DNA from: UBA4951 sp963652335
GTDB lineage: Bacteria; Bacillota_I; Bacilli_A; RFN20; CAG-826
DNA length: 64,000 bases
Assembly (NCBI GenBank): GCA_963652335.1
Contig: CAVJSS010000002.1
Location: 118,880-182,879 of the forward strand
Direction: 5' to 3'
In this document: piece by piece, positions 8,196-15,562 of the stretch
Numbering within the stretch: the first letter of the stretch is position 1
Layout: every line of letters begins with the position of its first letter
Translations under genes and position numbers: made by a program
Notes under the pieces: model-generated
What the model was told of the DNA's origin: nothing
The model's input: only the letters and a program-made list of their open reading frames with translations
The model's database searches: none

Positions 8196-9128
8196 ATGAA
8201 ATCTATACGTTATCCACTTATTACCGTTTTGGCGGTTTTTATTATTCTCCTTGGTTTTGGCAGCTCAATGGATCTATCGGTCGCCAAAGGCATCTATTCC
8301 ACAAGTGGCTTTGCTTATGGCTTTGGGATGTCCATGGCTGCTTTCTCGATGTATTTGGGGTATGCGATATATTCCCTCTTTGCCGGCGCACTTTTCCATC
8401 TATCCATCAAATTCGAATGGAAAAAATGGATAAAAGCAGTTCTCATCGTTTTAAGTGTCCTATGCTACGCAGCATCGGTTTATTTTTCAGGCAAAGAGCC
8501 TTTTTCGGTGAACGGATATAACAACAAGAACCTTGTTTGGCTCGGATATGTCATCGCGCTTGTTTTGAATTTCGGATTCGGAATCGGTGGGTGGTTCATC
8601 AGCAAGAAAATCAACGACAAAGCGTTAGTAAAAGTTATCTTAATCGTTTTAGCTTGCATCGTTTTTTCGATGTTGGCTGGCTTACAAGGCCTTAAAGCCA
8701 TTTTTCACCGCCCAAGATTCAGATATTTAGTCAACGAAGAATTGATGGGTTTCACCCCTTGGTGGAAGGCAACCACGACTTATAAGGAATTGTTGGAAAG
8801 ATTCTCAGTCGATCACCCATATATAACCAAAGAGGAATTCAAATCATTCCCTTCAGGTCATGCAGGCGTAAGCTGCACGCTTATGATATTGGCTTCCTTC
8901 CTTCCTTTATTTGGGAAAAAAGCCGCGAAATGGCAAATCCCCGCATTTATCCTTGGATTCGTTTGGACTTTACTGGTTTGCTTATCGCGCATGATCGTTG
9001 GAGCGCATTACCTTTCTGATGTATCGATGGGCTGCTTGGTTAGCCTTTTATGTTTCTTTGTCGGCAACGAATCGATGATAAAAAGCAAGAATATCCAAAC
9101 TTCATTGCAAGAATTGATTGTTAAGTGA
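8196..9128 (+). CDS. PAP2-family membrane phosphatase
   Basis: 310-residue polytopic membrane protein with at least six hydrophobic segments. The three PAP2 phosphatase motifs are present: Lys167 to Arg172-Pro173, PSGH at 219-222, and Ser264-Arg265 with His271 and Asp275. These form the phosphohistidine active site of lipid and undecaprenyl-pyrophosphate phosphatases, so the likely role is dephosphorylation of an undecaprenyl or glycerolipid phosphate at the membrane. The substrate cannot be told from sequence. The gene has no Shine-Dalgarno sequence and is a single-gene unit after the rplQ terminator. Confidence 0.88.
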   Translation: MKSIRYPLITVLAVFIILLGFGSSMDLSVAKGIYSTSGFAYGFGMSMAAFSMYLGYAIYSLFAGALFHLSIKFEWKKWIKAVLIVLSVLCYAASVYFSGKEPFSVNGYNNKNLVWLGYVIALVLNFGFGIGGWFISKKINDKALVKVILIVLACIVFSMLAGLQGLKAIFHRPRFRYLVNEELMGFTPWWKATTTYKELLERFSVDHPYITKEEFKSFPSGHAGVSCTLMILASFLPLFGKKAAKWQIPAFILGFVWTLLVCLSRMIVGAHYLSDVSMGCLVSLLCFFVGNESMIKSKNIQTSLQELIVK

Positions 9129-9160
9129 GAACCACTTATCAAAACCATGAGAGGAGATTT

Positions 9161-9319
9161 ATGATCGATTAGAAACGAAAAGCGCAAGCGTTGAGGCATT
9201 ATCACAAATGCCGCAACATGGCCGAGATGCTGAATAAATACTCGGCTTGCACGAGGATGACGCTCTGCAAGAGAAAGCGAACAGCCAACTTTGACTTTAT
9301 GAAAGGCCTGATTTTCTAA
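9161..9319 (+). pseudogene. Short ORF interrupted by an early amber codon
   Basis: A good ribosome binding site (GAGGAG at 9151-9156) precedes ATG at 9161, but the fourth codon is TAG (9170-9172). The same frame then stays open for 48 codons to TAA at 9317-9319. The readable part is basic and Cys/His-containing (HYHKCRNMAEMLNKYSACTR) and uses codons like those of neighbouring genes. I do not recognise it. It may be a decayed gene fragment or chance; the 256 nt between the PAP2 and HAD genes holds nothing else I can support. Confidence 0.3.
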
Positions 9320-9370
9320 TTGATCGTCTTTTGCTGGAAGGGCTTTTATTTAATAAATAAAAAGCGAAGG

Positions 9371-9378
9371 CATAATAT
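9371..9378 (+). promoter_or_regulatory. Possible -10 element, leaderless start of HAD gene
   Basis: Overlapping CATAAT (9371-9376) and TAATAT (9373-9378) end 9 and 7 nt before the ATG at 9385. There is no Shine-Dalgarno sequence at a usable distance (the only AAGG is 14 nt away). Confidence 0.35.
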
Positions 9379-9384
9379 ATAATC

Positions 9385-10026
9385 ATGTTGAAAGCGATAT
9401 TTTTTGATTTGGATGGCACGTTATTGGACACCATCGACGATATTAGGGAGGCCTTAAACGCCGCTCTTAGGGCTTCTAAGCTCGATTTGAGCTATGAACG
9501 CAAAGACGTTCTTGATTTCATCGGAAAGGGCACAGATTACCTTATACACGCCGCACTAGGCAAATCAGACAGCGAGGAGAATTTTGAAATTCTAAAAAAG
9601 AACTATTTGCCATTATATGAGGAATGTCAAAAACACAAGACCCACCCATTCCCAGGCTGCAAGGAGTCGCTTGAATATCTCCAAACCAAATATATGCTAT
9701 TCGTTTGTACCAACAAGCCAGACAAATTGGCCAAGCAAGTGATCGCCAAAGTCTTGCCGACCGTTCATTTTAAGTCTGTGGATGGGCAAAAGGATGGAGT
9801 CGCCCCTAAACCGAACCCCGCCATTCTCCTAAACGATATGAAAGAATATAATCTTAAGCCCGAAGAATGCTTGATGATAGGCGATTCTTTTCCGGACGCT
9901 ATGACTGGCAAAAACGCAAGCATGAACGTTGGCCTTTGCCTTTATGGATATGGCAAATACGATCAAGGCCTTTTGTCTTTGGCTTATTGCACATTCGATA
10001 GTCCTTTAGATTGGAAAAAATTGTAA
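9385..10026 (+). CDS. HAD-superfamily phosphatase, phosphoglycolate phosphatase-like
   Basis: 213-residue HAD hydrolase with a small helical cap after motif I. Motif I is DLDGTLLDT (nucleophile Asp8, acid Asp10); motif II is the Thr of CTNKPDK; motif III is the Lys of KPNPA; motif IV is GDSFPDAMTGK. This pattern fits the Gph/PpaX-like group that dephosphorylates small phosphorylated metabolites. The specific substrate is not readable. It is followed after 2 nt by a second HAD gene, so the two are co-transcribed. Confidence 0.88.
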   Translation: MLKAIFFDLDGTLLDTIDDIREALNAALRASKLDLSYERKDVLDFIGKGTDYLIHAALGKSDSEENFEILKKNYLPLYEECQKHKTHPFPGCKESLEYLQTKYMLFVCTNKPDKLAKQVIAKVLPTVHFKSVDGQKDGVAPKPNPAILLNDMKEYNLKPEECLMIGDSFPDAMTGKNASMNVGLCLYGYGKYDQGLLSLAYCTFDSPLDWKKL

Positions 10027-10028
10027 AT

Positions 10029-10838
10029 ATGAGATTGTTTGTTTCTGATGTAGATGGCACTTTGATTCCAAGAGGTACCTTTGATCTTTCGCCTATAGAT
10101 ATCAAATCGATAAATAAGATCCTTGAAAGAGGAGATGCTTTTGTCATTGCTTCAGGAAGGCCATATTGCTCAATAAAATCATTGATGGGCAATTTCACCG
10201 ATCAAGGACATAAGTTCCTTATAGGGGCCAACGGTGCGGCCTCCTATCAAATGGATGGGACGCCAATCAACCAGAATACCCTCACTTTGGACGACCTTTA
10301 TTATTTTCAAAACAAGTATAAAGGCAGCGATGTTGTCGTATATGGGTACAACACCAAATCCGGCTTGGTCGTTTTCGAAGAAAGCGTCTGCACGGAAATC
10401 GAAATGAAACTTTGCGGTATAAAAAAGGAAGATTTCACTTTCGTTCCCAAAGGCAAAAAACCGGACGGCTTGGAAATTCCCCTTTTGAAAGTGATTATCG
10501 GTGCTTATGAAGAAATTTCTTCCAAATTGTCTTTTAACGAAAAAGAAAGGGAAACCTACACGATAAATAGGTCTGATCCATGCTATATCGAAGTCTTGAA
10601 GAAAGGCTCTGACAAAGGCTATCAGGTTGAAGAGCTAAGAAAATATTTAGGCATAAAGAAAGAAGACGTTTATTGTTTTGGCGATGCCGGCAACGATTTG
10701 ACGATGATCAGAGATAACCATGGCGTTGCGATGGGAAATGCCACAGACGATGTCAAAAAGGTGGCGGAGTATGTGACCAAAGACGTCAAAGAACAAGGCG
10801 TAACCGCGGCTTTAAGACATTACGGTTTTGTCGATTAA
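10029..10838 (+). CDS. HAD-IIB (Cof-type) phosphatase
   Basis: 269 residues from the ATG at 10029, chosen because motif I (SDVDGTLIP, Asp7 and Asp9) lies at the very N-terminus as in Cof proteins and because it follows the previous stop by 2 nt (TAAATATG coupling). A longer reading from 10011 would overlap the upstream gene. Motif IV is CFGDAGNDLTMI. The large C2-type cap between motifs II and III places it in HAD-IIB, usually sugar or cofactor phosphate phosphatases. The stop overlaps the end of the convergent aldolase gene by 4 nt; no terminator separates the two. Confidence 0.9.
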   Translation: MRLFVSDVDGTLIPRGTFDLSPIDIKSINKILERGDAFVIASGRPYCSIKSLMGNFTDQGHKFLIGANGAASYQMDGTPINQNTLTLDDLYYFQNKYKGSDVVVYGYNTKSGLVVFEESVCTEIEMKLCGIKKEDFTFVPKGKKPDGLEIPLLKVIIGAYEEISSKLSFNEKERETYTINRSDPCYIEVLKKGSDKGYQVEELRKYLGIKKEDVYCFGDAGNDLTMIRDNHGVAMGNATDDVKKVAEYVTKDVKEQGVTAALRHYGFVD

Positions 10839-11809
10839 TATCTGTTTTCGGAACCAAGGATATCGATTTTATGGGCGTATAACTTTTTGAGATATTCCCT
10901 ATTTCTAAGCTGGAAGACACGAGGATCTATCGCGTCTTTCCTTTCATCCAAGATGCGGCGTGTGTTAGCCAAAGTGCAGATCCATCCATCGGTGGCGATG
11001 TTGACCTTGCATATCGGTCCTTTTGCCGCCTTTTCTATTTCGGAATCTGGAATCCCGACGGTCTTTTGGATGTTTCCGCCGTGTTGGTTTATCATTTCGA
11101 TATATTTCGGATCGATGTTTGAAGAACCGTGCAACACCAAAGGGAAATTAGGAACCAAGTTGGCAATTTCGGATAAGATATCGTGGGCCAATGGAGGCAG
11201 ATTGCCATTACTGTCAGGAATCATTTTGACCAGTCCATGGCAAGTTCCGATCGAAACCGCCAAAGAATCACACCCGGTTCTTTTGATGAATTCTGCCGCC
11301 TTTCTTGGATTGGTATATTTAGAGGTTTGAATTTCGCCTCCTTCGTTTTCCTCAACGCCAGTGAGAGTGCCTAATTCAGCTTCGACGGTCACGCCTTTCT
11401 TATGAGCGTATTCAACGACTTTTTTGGTTAATGCTATGTTTTCTTCAAAAGGAAGCATCGAGCCATCGATCATAACCGATGAAAAGCCGTTATTTATCGC
11501 TTCAACGCAGGCTTCGAAAGTTTTGCCGTGATCCAAATGCAAAGCTATTGGGATATTCAAACCCGCATGGCGGATCCTTTCCAAAGCCCCTTTGACCATA
11601 TTGACTAACATTTCAGGTTCGAGTTGGTGTTCCAAATTGGAGGAGGCTAAAACGATAAGAGGCGACCTCTTTTCGATTATGACGTCCGTTATGGCGTTCA
11701 TCTGTTCAATTGAAATTGGATAAAAAGCGGGAATGGCATATCCATTTTTATAAGCTTTTAGCAGCATATCTTTCGTGTTTACGAAACCTAAATCATGATA
11801 ATCGTACAT
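10835..11809 (-). CDS. Class II fructose-bisphosphate aldolase family, divergent paralog
   Basis: 324-residue Zn-dependent aldolase-family protein. The family motifs are HLDHGKT (metal His, near residue 92), VEAELGTLTG, GTCHG (usually GT-S/A-HG), LHGSSN and KVNIATD. It is more divergent than the two 315-residue aldolases in this window, and the GTCHG and KVNIATD variants suggest it may act on a different ketose bisphosphate (tagatose, fructose or a related sugar). AAAGGAG precedes the ATG. It lies downstream of the 11870-12817 aldolase, separated by a terminator, so it may be expressed at a lower level by readthrough. Confidence 0.85.
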   Translation of the reverse strand: MYDYHDLGFVNTKDMLLKAYKNGYAIPAFYPISIEQMNAITDVIIEKRSPLIVLASSNLEHQLEPEMLVNMVKGALERIRHAGLNIPIALHLDHGKTFEACVEAINNGFSSVMIDGSMLPFEENIALTKKVVEYAHKKGVTVEAELGTLTGVEENEGGEIQTSKYTNPRKAAEFIKRTGCDSLAVSIGTCHGLVKMIPDSNGNLPPLAHDILSEIANLVPNFPLVLHGSSNIDPKYIEMINQHGGNIQKTVGIPDSEIEKAAKGPICKVNIATDGWICTLANTRRILDERKDAIDPRVFQLRNREYLKKLYAHKIDILGSENRY

Positions 11810-11832
11810 AAATGCTCCTTTAAATAAAGCAA

Positions 11833-11852
11833 AGGCCAGGATACCCTGGCCT
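11833..11852 (-). terminator. Terminator between the two minus-strand aldolase genes
   Basis: AGGCCAGG (11833-11840) and CCTGGCCT (11845-11852) form a perfect 8-bp stem with a 4-nt loop. On the minus strand it is followed by a T-rich stretch (TTTGCTTTATTT) and then the binding site of the next aldolase gene. Confidence 0.85.
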
Positions 11853-11869
11853 AAATTGAAATTGATCGT

Positions 11870-12817
11870 TTATTTGGATTCGACGGCGTGGCCAGCGGAG
11901 CCATAGATATTGTTCATCTTGTTCTCGATGAGCTTTTGGACATCGTTTCTGGCTGGCGTGGTGTATTTGCGGATTTCGTATTCTTTTGGCTGCTCGATGA
12001 AGAATTCTCTGATCGAACCAGTGAAGACGACACGCAAATCGGTGCCGGTGTTGATCTTGCAAACGCCGCGTCTGGCAGCTTCGCGCAACATATCATCTGG
12101 AATTCCGATAGCGGCAGGCATCTGACCGCCGAATTTGTTCAAGCGGGCGATAGCGTCCTGAGGGACGGAAGAAGCTCCATGCAAAACGAGAGGGAACCCA
12201 GGGAGTTTGGCGGTGATTTCATCCAAGATATCAAAGCGGAGCTTCGGATTGGTCCCCGGCTTGAATTTGTAAGCGCCATGAGCAGTTCCAATGGCGATTG
12301 CCAAGCTATCGATTCCTGTGCGGTTAACGAAGCCGACGGCCTGATCAGGATGGGTGAAAACGCCATATTTGTCTCCGGTGACTTCGCCATCCTCGATGCC
12401 GGCGATGGCACCTAATTCGGATTCGACGACGACGCCTCTGGCGTGTGCGTATTCGACGACTTCTTTGGTGGCTTTGATGTTCTCTTCGTAAGGAAGGGCG
12501 GAAGCATCGATCATAACGGATGTGAAGCCATTATCGCAGCAATATTTGCAGATATCGACGGATTTGCCATGGTCCAAATGCAAGGCGATTTCGACTCCGG
12601 TGTCTTTAACGGCGCTATCGACGATGGCACGCAGATAAGTGATTCCGAAATATTTGATGACGTTTTCGGTGATGGCGATGATAATTGGGGACTTGGTTAC
12701 GACCGCAGCCTGAACGACGGCTTGGAAGGTTTCGAGGTTGTCAACGTTATAAGCTCCTACGGCGTATCCGCCTTCGTAGGCTCTTTTGAACATTTCTTTT
12801 GTGGTTACTAATGCCAT
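11870..12817 (-). CDS. fba: Fructose-bisphosphate aldolase, class II
   Basis: 315-residue Zn-dependent aldolase of glycolysis/gluconeogenesis (fructose-1,6-bisphosphate to DHAP plus GAP). Motifs include HLDHGKS near residue 87, the zinc Glu of VVESELGAIAG, GTAHGAYKF, LHGASSVP and KINTGTDLR. Residues from about 105 to 235 are nearly identical to the aldolase at 20039, also at DNA level, while the ends differ strongly. A GGAGAAAC binding site precedes the ATG. Confidence 0.95.
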   Translation of the reverse strand: MALVTTKEMFKRAYEGGYAVGAYNVDNLETFQAVVQAAVVTKSPIIIAITENVIKYFGITYLRAIVDSAVKDTGVEIALHLDHGKSVDICKYCCDNGFTSVMIDASALPYEENIKATKEVVEYAHARGVVVESELGAIAGIEDGEVTGDKYGVFTHPDQAVGFVNRTGIDSLAIAIGTAHGAYKFKPGTNPKLRFDILDEITAKLPGFPLVLHGASSVPQDAIARLNKFGGQMPAAIGIPDDMLREAARRGVCKINTGTDLRVVFTGSIREFFIEQPKEYEIRKYTTPARNDVQKLIENKMNNIYGSAGHAVESK

Positions 12818-12876
12818 GTTGTTTCTCCTATATATTTGTCGCTATCATTTTCCACCCATATGTTTTTTGATGAAAT

Positions 12877-12890
12877 GAAAAGCGCTTTCT
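12877..12890. promoter_or_regulatory. Possible cre-like (CcpA) palindrome upstream of aldolase
   Basis: GAAAAGCGCTTTCT contains the palindrome AAAGCGCTTT and matches most of the CcpA operator consensus TGAAARCGYTTWCN. It lies 60 nt upstream of the minus-strand aldolase start. No CcpA gene is in the window, so this is a resemblance only. Confidence 0.3.
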
Positions 12891-12903
12891 TATGAATGGT
12901 GGT

Positions 12904-13998
12904 TCATTTGTTTTTGACGCCCTTGGCTTTTCTTGTTTCAGGTTCGTTTGTCTTTTCTGGCGTCCCCGATAAAGTATTATTGCCTTTTAAAACCAATCTT
13001 TTGTCTTTGAAGTCGGCCAAATAAGTTCTTGCGGCGTAATCATGGATGCCGGAATTGCTATGGGAGATGCCTAAGAACATTATCTCAGCCATCGGGAAAA
13101 GCATCGCTAGATATCCGACGACAGAAGGCATGAAGAAGTACCAAATTGTAGGTATTATGAAATTTATCACGATCAAAACGAAATATCTGAGCAGAATCTG
13201 CATCTTGCTAGCTAATTTAAGGCCATATTTGTCGATTACGGCTATTTTGAAGACAAGTTTGAAAGGAGTTGCTCCGCGTTTTAAAACCAACGGCAGCAAA
13301 ATGTAATAGATCCCTAAAGCCAAAATTTCGGAAATCAAAACGATGAAATATTCGGTTAAGGTAGCATGTGTGGTATGTCTTACATATTCGGGATTAGCGA
13401 CGAATTTGGCTATGGCGCTTTCGTATTGCTTGGATAAGAAACCCACCACAACATTGTTGTTTGTATCTTCAAACCCTTCTACGCGTTGGTAATGAGAATT
13501 CATCCACGCCTCTATTTGCCCCATCGTCGAGCCTTTTTCGAGATTGTATCGTTCGTCAGGAATAAGCTCTTTCCAGTATTTTGCCGCGGTTTTTTCGGCA
13601 AAATAGGTTTCTTTCATCTTAAGTTGGATTGGATAATCGCAGTTGGTGTAATAATAAACGATTCTTAATTCATAATTTTGCTCAGGTGTTTTCGAAGAAT
13701 CGTATTTTCCTTCGTCAGTCACTTCATAATACCCGCCATTGCTTTCGACAAACAAAGAAGATTCTGCGCAGGCATTATGGACGAAATCCACGTCGTCTTG
13801 ATGACCCATCGGATCCAAAATCGTATAGCGGCAAGCGAAAAAGAACCCAACAACCAGTATAATGGCTACGATCAAATCCAATAACGCAGCGGCATAACGG
13901 GTTATGAGGTTAGGCCTTTTTGCTATATATGGCTCTTTGGAAAGCTTCTGGTCTTCAGCCTGCTTCTTTTTTTCTTCCAATAGATCATCGAGTTTCAT
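12904..13998 (-). CDS. RDD-family membrane protein with large extracytoplasmic loop
   Basis: 364 residues. A charged N-terminal tail is followed by a first membrane segment (about 32-55), a hydrophilic loop of about 165 residues, and three or four further segments. The RDD-type block GATPFKLVFKIAVIDKYG follows the second segment. It is a paralog of the three tandem RDD proteins at 42713-46144. RDD proteins are poorly understood; some are linked to ion or amphiphile transport. The gene has no Shine-Dalgarno sequence and a TAAAAT 9 nt upstream, so it probably has its own leaderless mRNA. Confidence 0.8.
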   Translation of the reverse strand: MKLDDLLEEKKKQAEDQKLSKEPYIAKRPNLITRYAAALLDLIVAIILVVGFFFACRYTILDPMGHQDDVDFVHNACAESSLFVESNGGYYEVTDEGKYDSSKTPEQNYELRIVYYYTNCDYPIQLKMKETYFAEKTAAKYWKELIPDERYNLEKGSTMGQIEAWMNSHYQRVEGFEDTNNNVVVGFLSKQYESAIAKFVANPEYVRHTTHATLTEYFIVLISEILALGIYYILLPLVLKRGATPFKLVFKIAVIDKYGLKLASKMQILLRYFVLIVINFIIPTIWYFFMPSVVGYLAMLFPMAEIMFLGISHSNSGIHDYAARTYLADFKDKRLVLKGNNTLSGTPEKTNEPETRKAKGVKNK

Positions 13999-14006
13999 TA
14001 ACGGCT

Positions 14007-14012
14007 ATTTTA
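14007..14012 (-). promoter_or_regulatory. -10 element of the 12904-13998 RDD gene (leaderless candidate)
   Basis: On the minus strand TAAAAT (5 of 6 consensus) ends 9 nt before the ATG. There is no Shine-Dalgarno sequence. It lies just after the terminator of the upstream ABC operon. Confidence 0.5.
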
Positions 14013-14023
14013 TCGTAAAAAAA

Positions 14024-14047
14024 GGGGGCATGGAATACCATGACCCC
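14024..14047 (-). terminator. Terminator of the 14065-18941 ABC operon
   Basis: GGGGGCATGG (14024-14033) and CCATGACCCC (14038-14047) pair with one mismatch around a 4-nt loop. On the minus strand a run of seven T follows. Confidence 0.88.
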
Positions 14048-14064
14048 TTTAATGGAAAGATATG

Positions 14065-15558
14065 TTATTTTTCTTTCGTTTCGGAAGATGACTCTGCTTT
14101 TTCTTCAGCTTTGCCTTCTGCCTTCTTCTTTTTTGCAAAGAGGGCTTTGATGCCTTTCTTCTTTTTGTTCTCGTTGACCTTTTCGTTGGCGGCAGCCCCT
14201 TTGGCGACCAACTCGATCTTGTGGGCTTTTTCAGCTGGCTTTTCGCCAACGTTGACGATGTCGATGGAACCCAAAGCCAAATTGGCTTTTGTTTCGTAAT
14301 CGAAGAGGATTATGCCATTTCCGACGATGTCGAAGTTGATTTTTTCGTCAGTGGCATAGTCGATTGAACCGAAGACCACAGCGGAAAGGATATCGCCGCC
14401 GAAATCGATCTTGACGGTGGTTTCCATGCCGGTAGGCAAGGTACTGTAAGCCAAGCCTGAAAGTTTGCTCTCTTTGACGATAGGCAAGAATTCCGGACGG
14501 ATGCCCAAAACTATTTCTTTGCCAACGGCCAAGCCGTCTAATCCAGCGACTATCTCCGAGGCATGGAAGAGGCCATCGACGCCTAAGAACGAGACGGATA
14601 CACAGTCGGCGCCAACGGCTGTTACGGTGCCTGGGATGAAATTCATCGTTGGGTTGCCGACGAAGTCGGCGACAAAAAGATTGGCTGGACGTTTGTAAAC
14701 TGTCAGCGGAGGATCGATTTGATTGACTACCGCATCGTTCATCAAACAGATTCTTGTAGCCAAAGACATGGCTTCCAACTGATCGTGAGTGACATAGATG
14801 AAAGTCGAATCGGTGTCATTGTGAAGACGCTTCAATTCGGTTCTCATCTCACCACGGAGCTTGGCGTCCAAGTTCGAAAGAGGCTCGTCCATGAACAAGA
14901 CCTTCGGCTTTGTGGCCAAGGTACGAGCGATGGCCACGCGCTGCTGCTGACCGCCGGAGAGTTCCGCTGGATAACGATCGCGGAATTTTGTGATCTTAAG
15001 CATCGTTAAGACTTCTTCGATGCGGGATTCCATTTCATCTTTGGTGAGGTGGCGTTTTTTGGTGGCAGGGACGGAAGGAGTGACTTCAGCTTCTTTTAGG
15101 CGAGCTTCCAATTCGGCTTTCTTTGTCGGATCTTGCTCGTCTTTGATCAAAATCTTTAAGCCATCGATCAAATCCTTGTCAGGAACGAGGATGACGTTTC
15201 CGTCCTTGTCCAATTTGTTTTCTTCAAGGAGAATGTTTTCCAAACCAAAGCGGATGTTTTTATAAACCGTCATATGCGGCCATAGGGCATAGTTTTGGAA
15301 TAAGAAGCCGATGTCGCGGCGGGCAGGGCTCAAATTGATGCCTGATTCGGAATCGAAGACGACCTTATCGCCGATGATGATACGTCCGGAGGTTGGAGTC
15401 TCCAATCCAGCGATCATACGCAATGTAGTCGTTTTGCCACAGCCAGAAGGGCCTAGCAAGGTAATGAATTCGCGATCTTCGATGGTGAAGTTAAGATCCT
15501 TTGCGCCATAGAAATCGCCCCATTTTTTGGTAACGTGTTCTAATACAATTTTTGGCAT
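14065..15558 (-). CDS. ABC importer ATP-binding protein with helical insertion
   Basis: 497-residue cytoplasmic ATPase of the MalK/PotA/FbpC type. Walker A GPSGCGKTT is at 36-44, the Q-loop Gln at 88, signature LSGGQQQ at 200-206, Walker B VLFMDEP at 220-226, and the switch His in THDQ. The C-terminal part has TOBE-like domains. Between Q-loop and signature there are about 112 residues where MalK has about 53, so roughly 60 charged residues are inserted. The last 40 residues are Lys/Glu-rich low complexity. It is encoded 4 nt after the permease gene. Substrate unknown; iron or small-solute import is typical of this architecture. Confidence 0.88.
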   Translation of the reverse strand: MPKIVLEHVTKKWGDFYGAKDLNFTIEDREFITLLGPSGCGKTTTLRMIAGLETPTSGRIIIGDKVVFDSESGINLSPARRDIGFLFQNYALWPHMTVYKNIRFGLENILLEENKLDKDGNVILVPDKDLIDGLKILIKDEQDPTKKAELEARLKEAEVTPSVPATKKRHLTKDEMESRIEEVLTMLKITKFRDRYPAELSGGQQQRVAIARTLATKPKVLFMDEPLSNLDAKLRGEMRTELKRLHNDTDSTFIYVTHDQLEAMSLATRICLMNDAVVNQIDPPLTVYKRPANLFVADFVGNPTMNFIPGTVTAVGADCVSVSFLGVDGLFHASEIVAGLDGLAVGKEIVLGIRPEFLPIVKESKLSGLAYSTLPTGMETTVKIDFGGDILSAVVFGSIDYATDEKINFDIVGNGIILFDYETKANLALGSIDIVNVGEKPAEKAHKIELVAKGAAANEKVNENKKKKGIKALFAKKKKAEGKAEEKAESSSETKEK

Positions 15559-15562
15559 TTGT

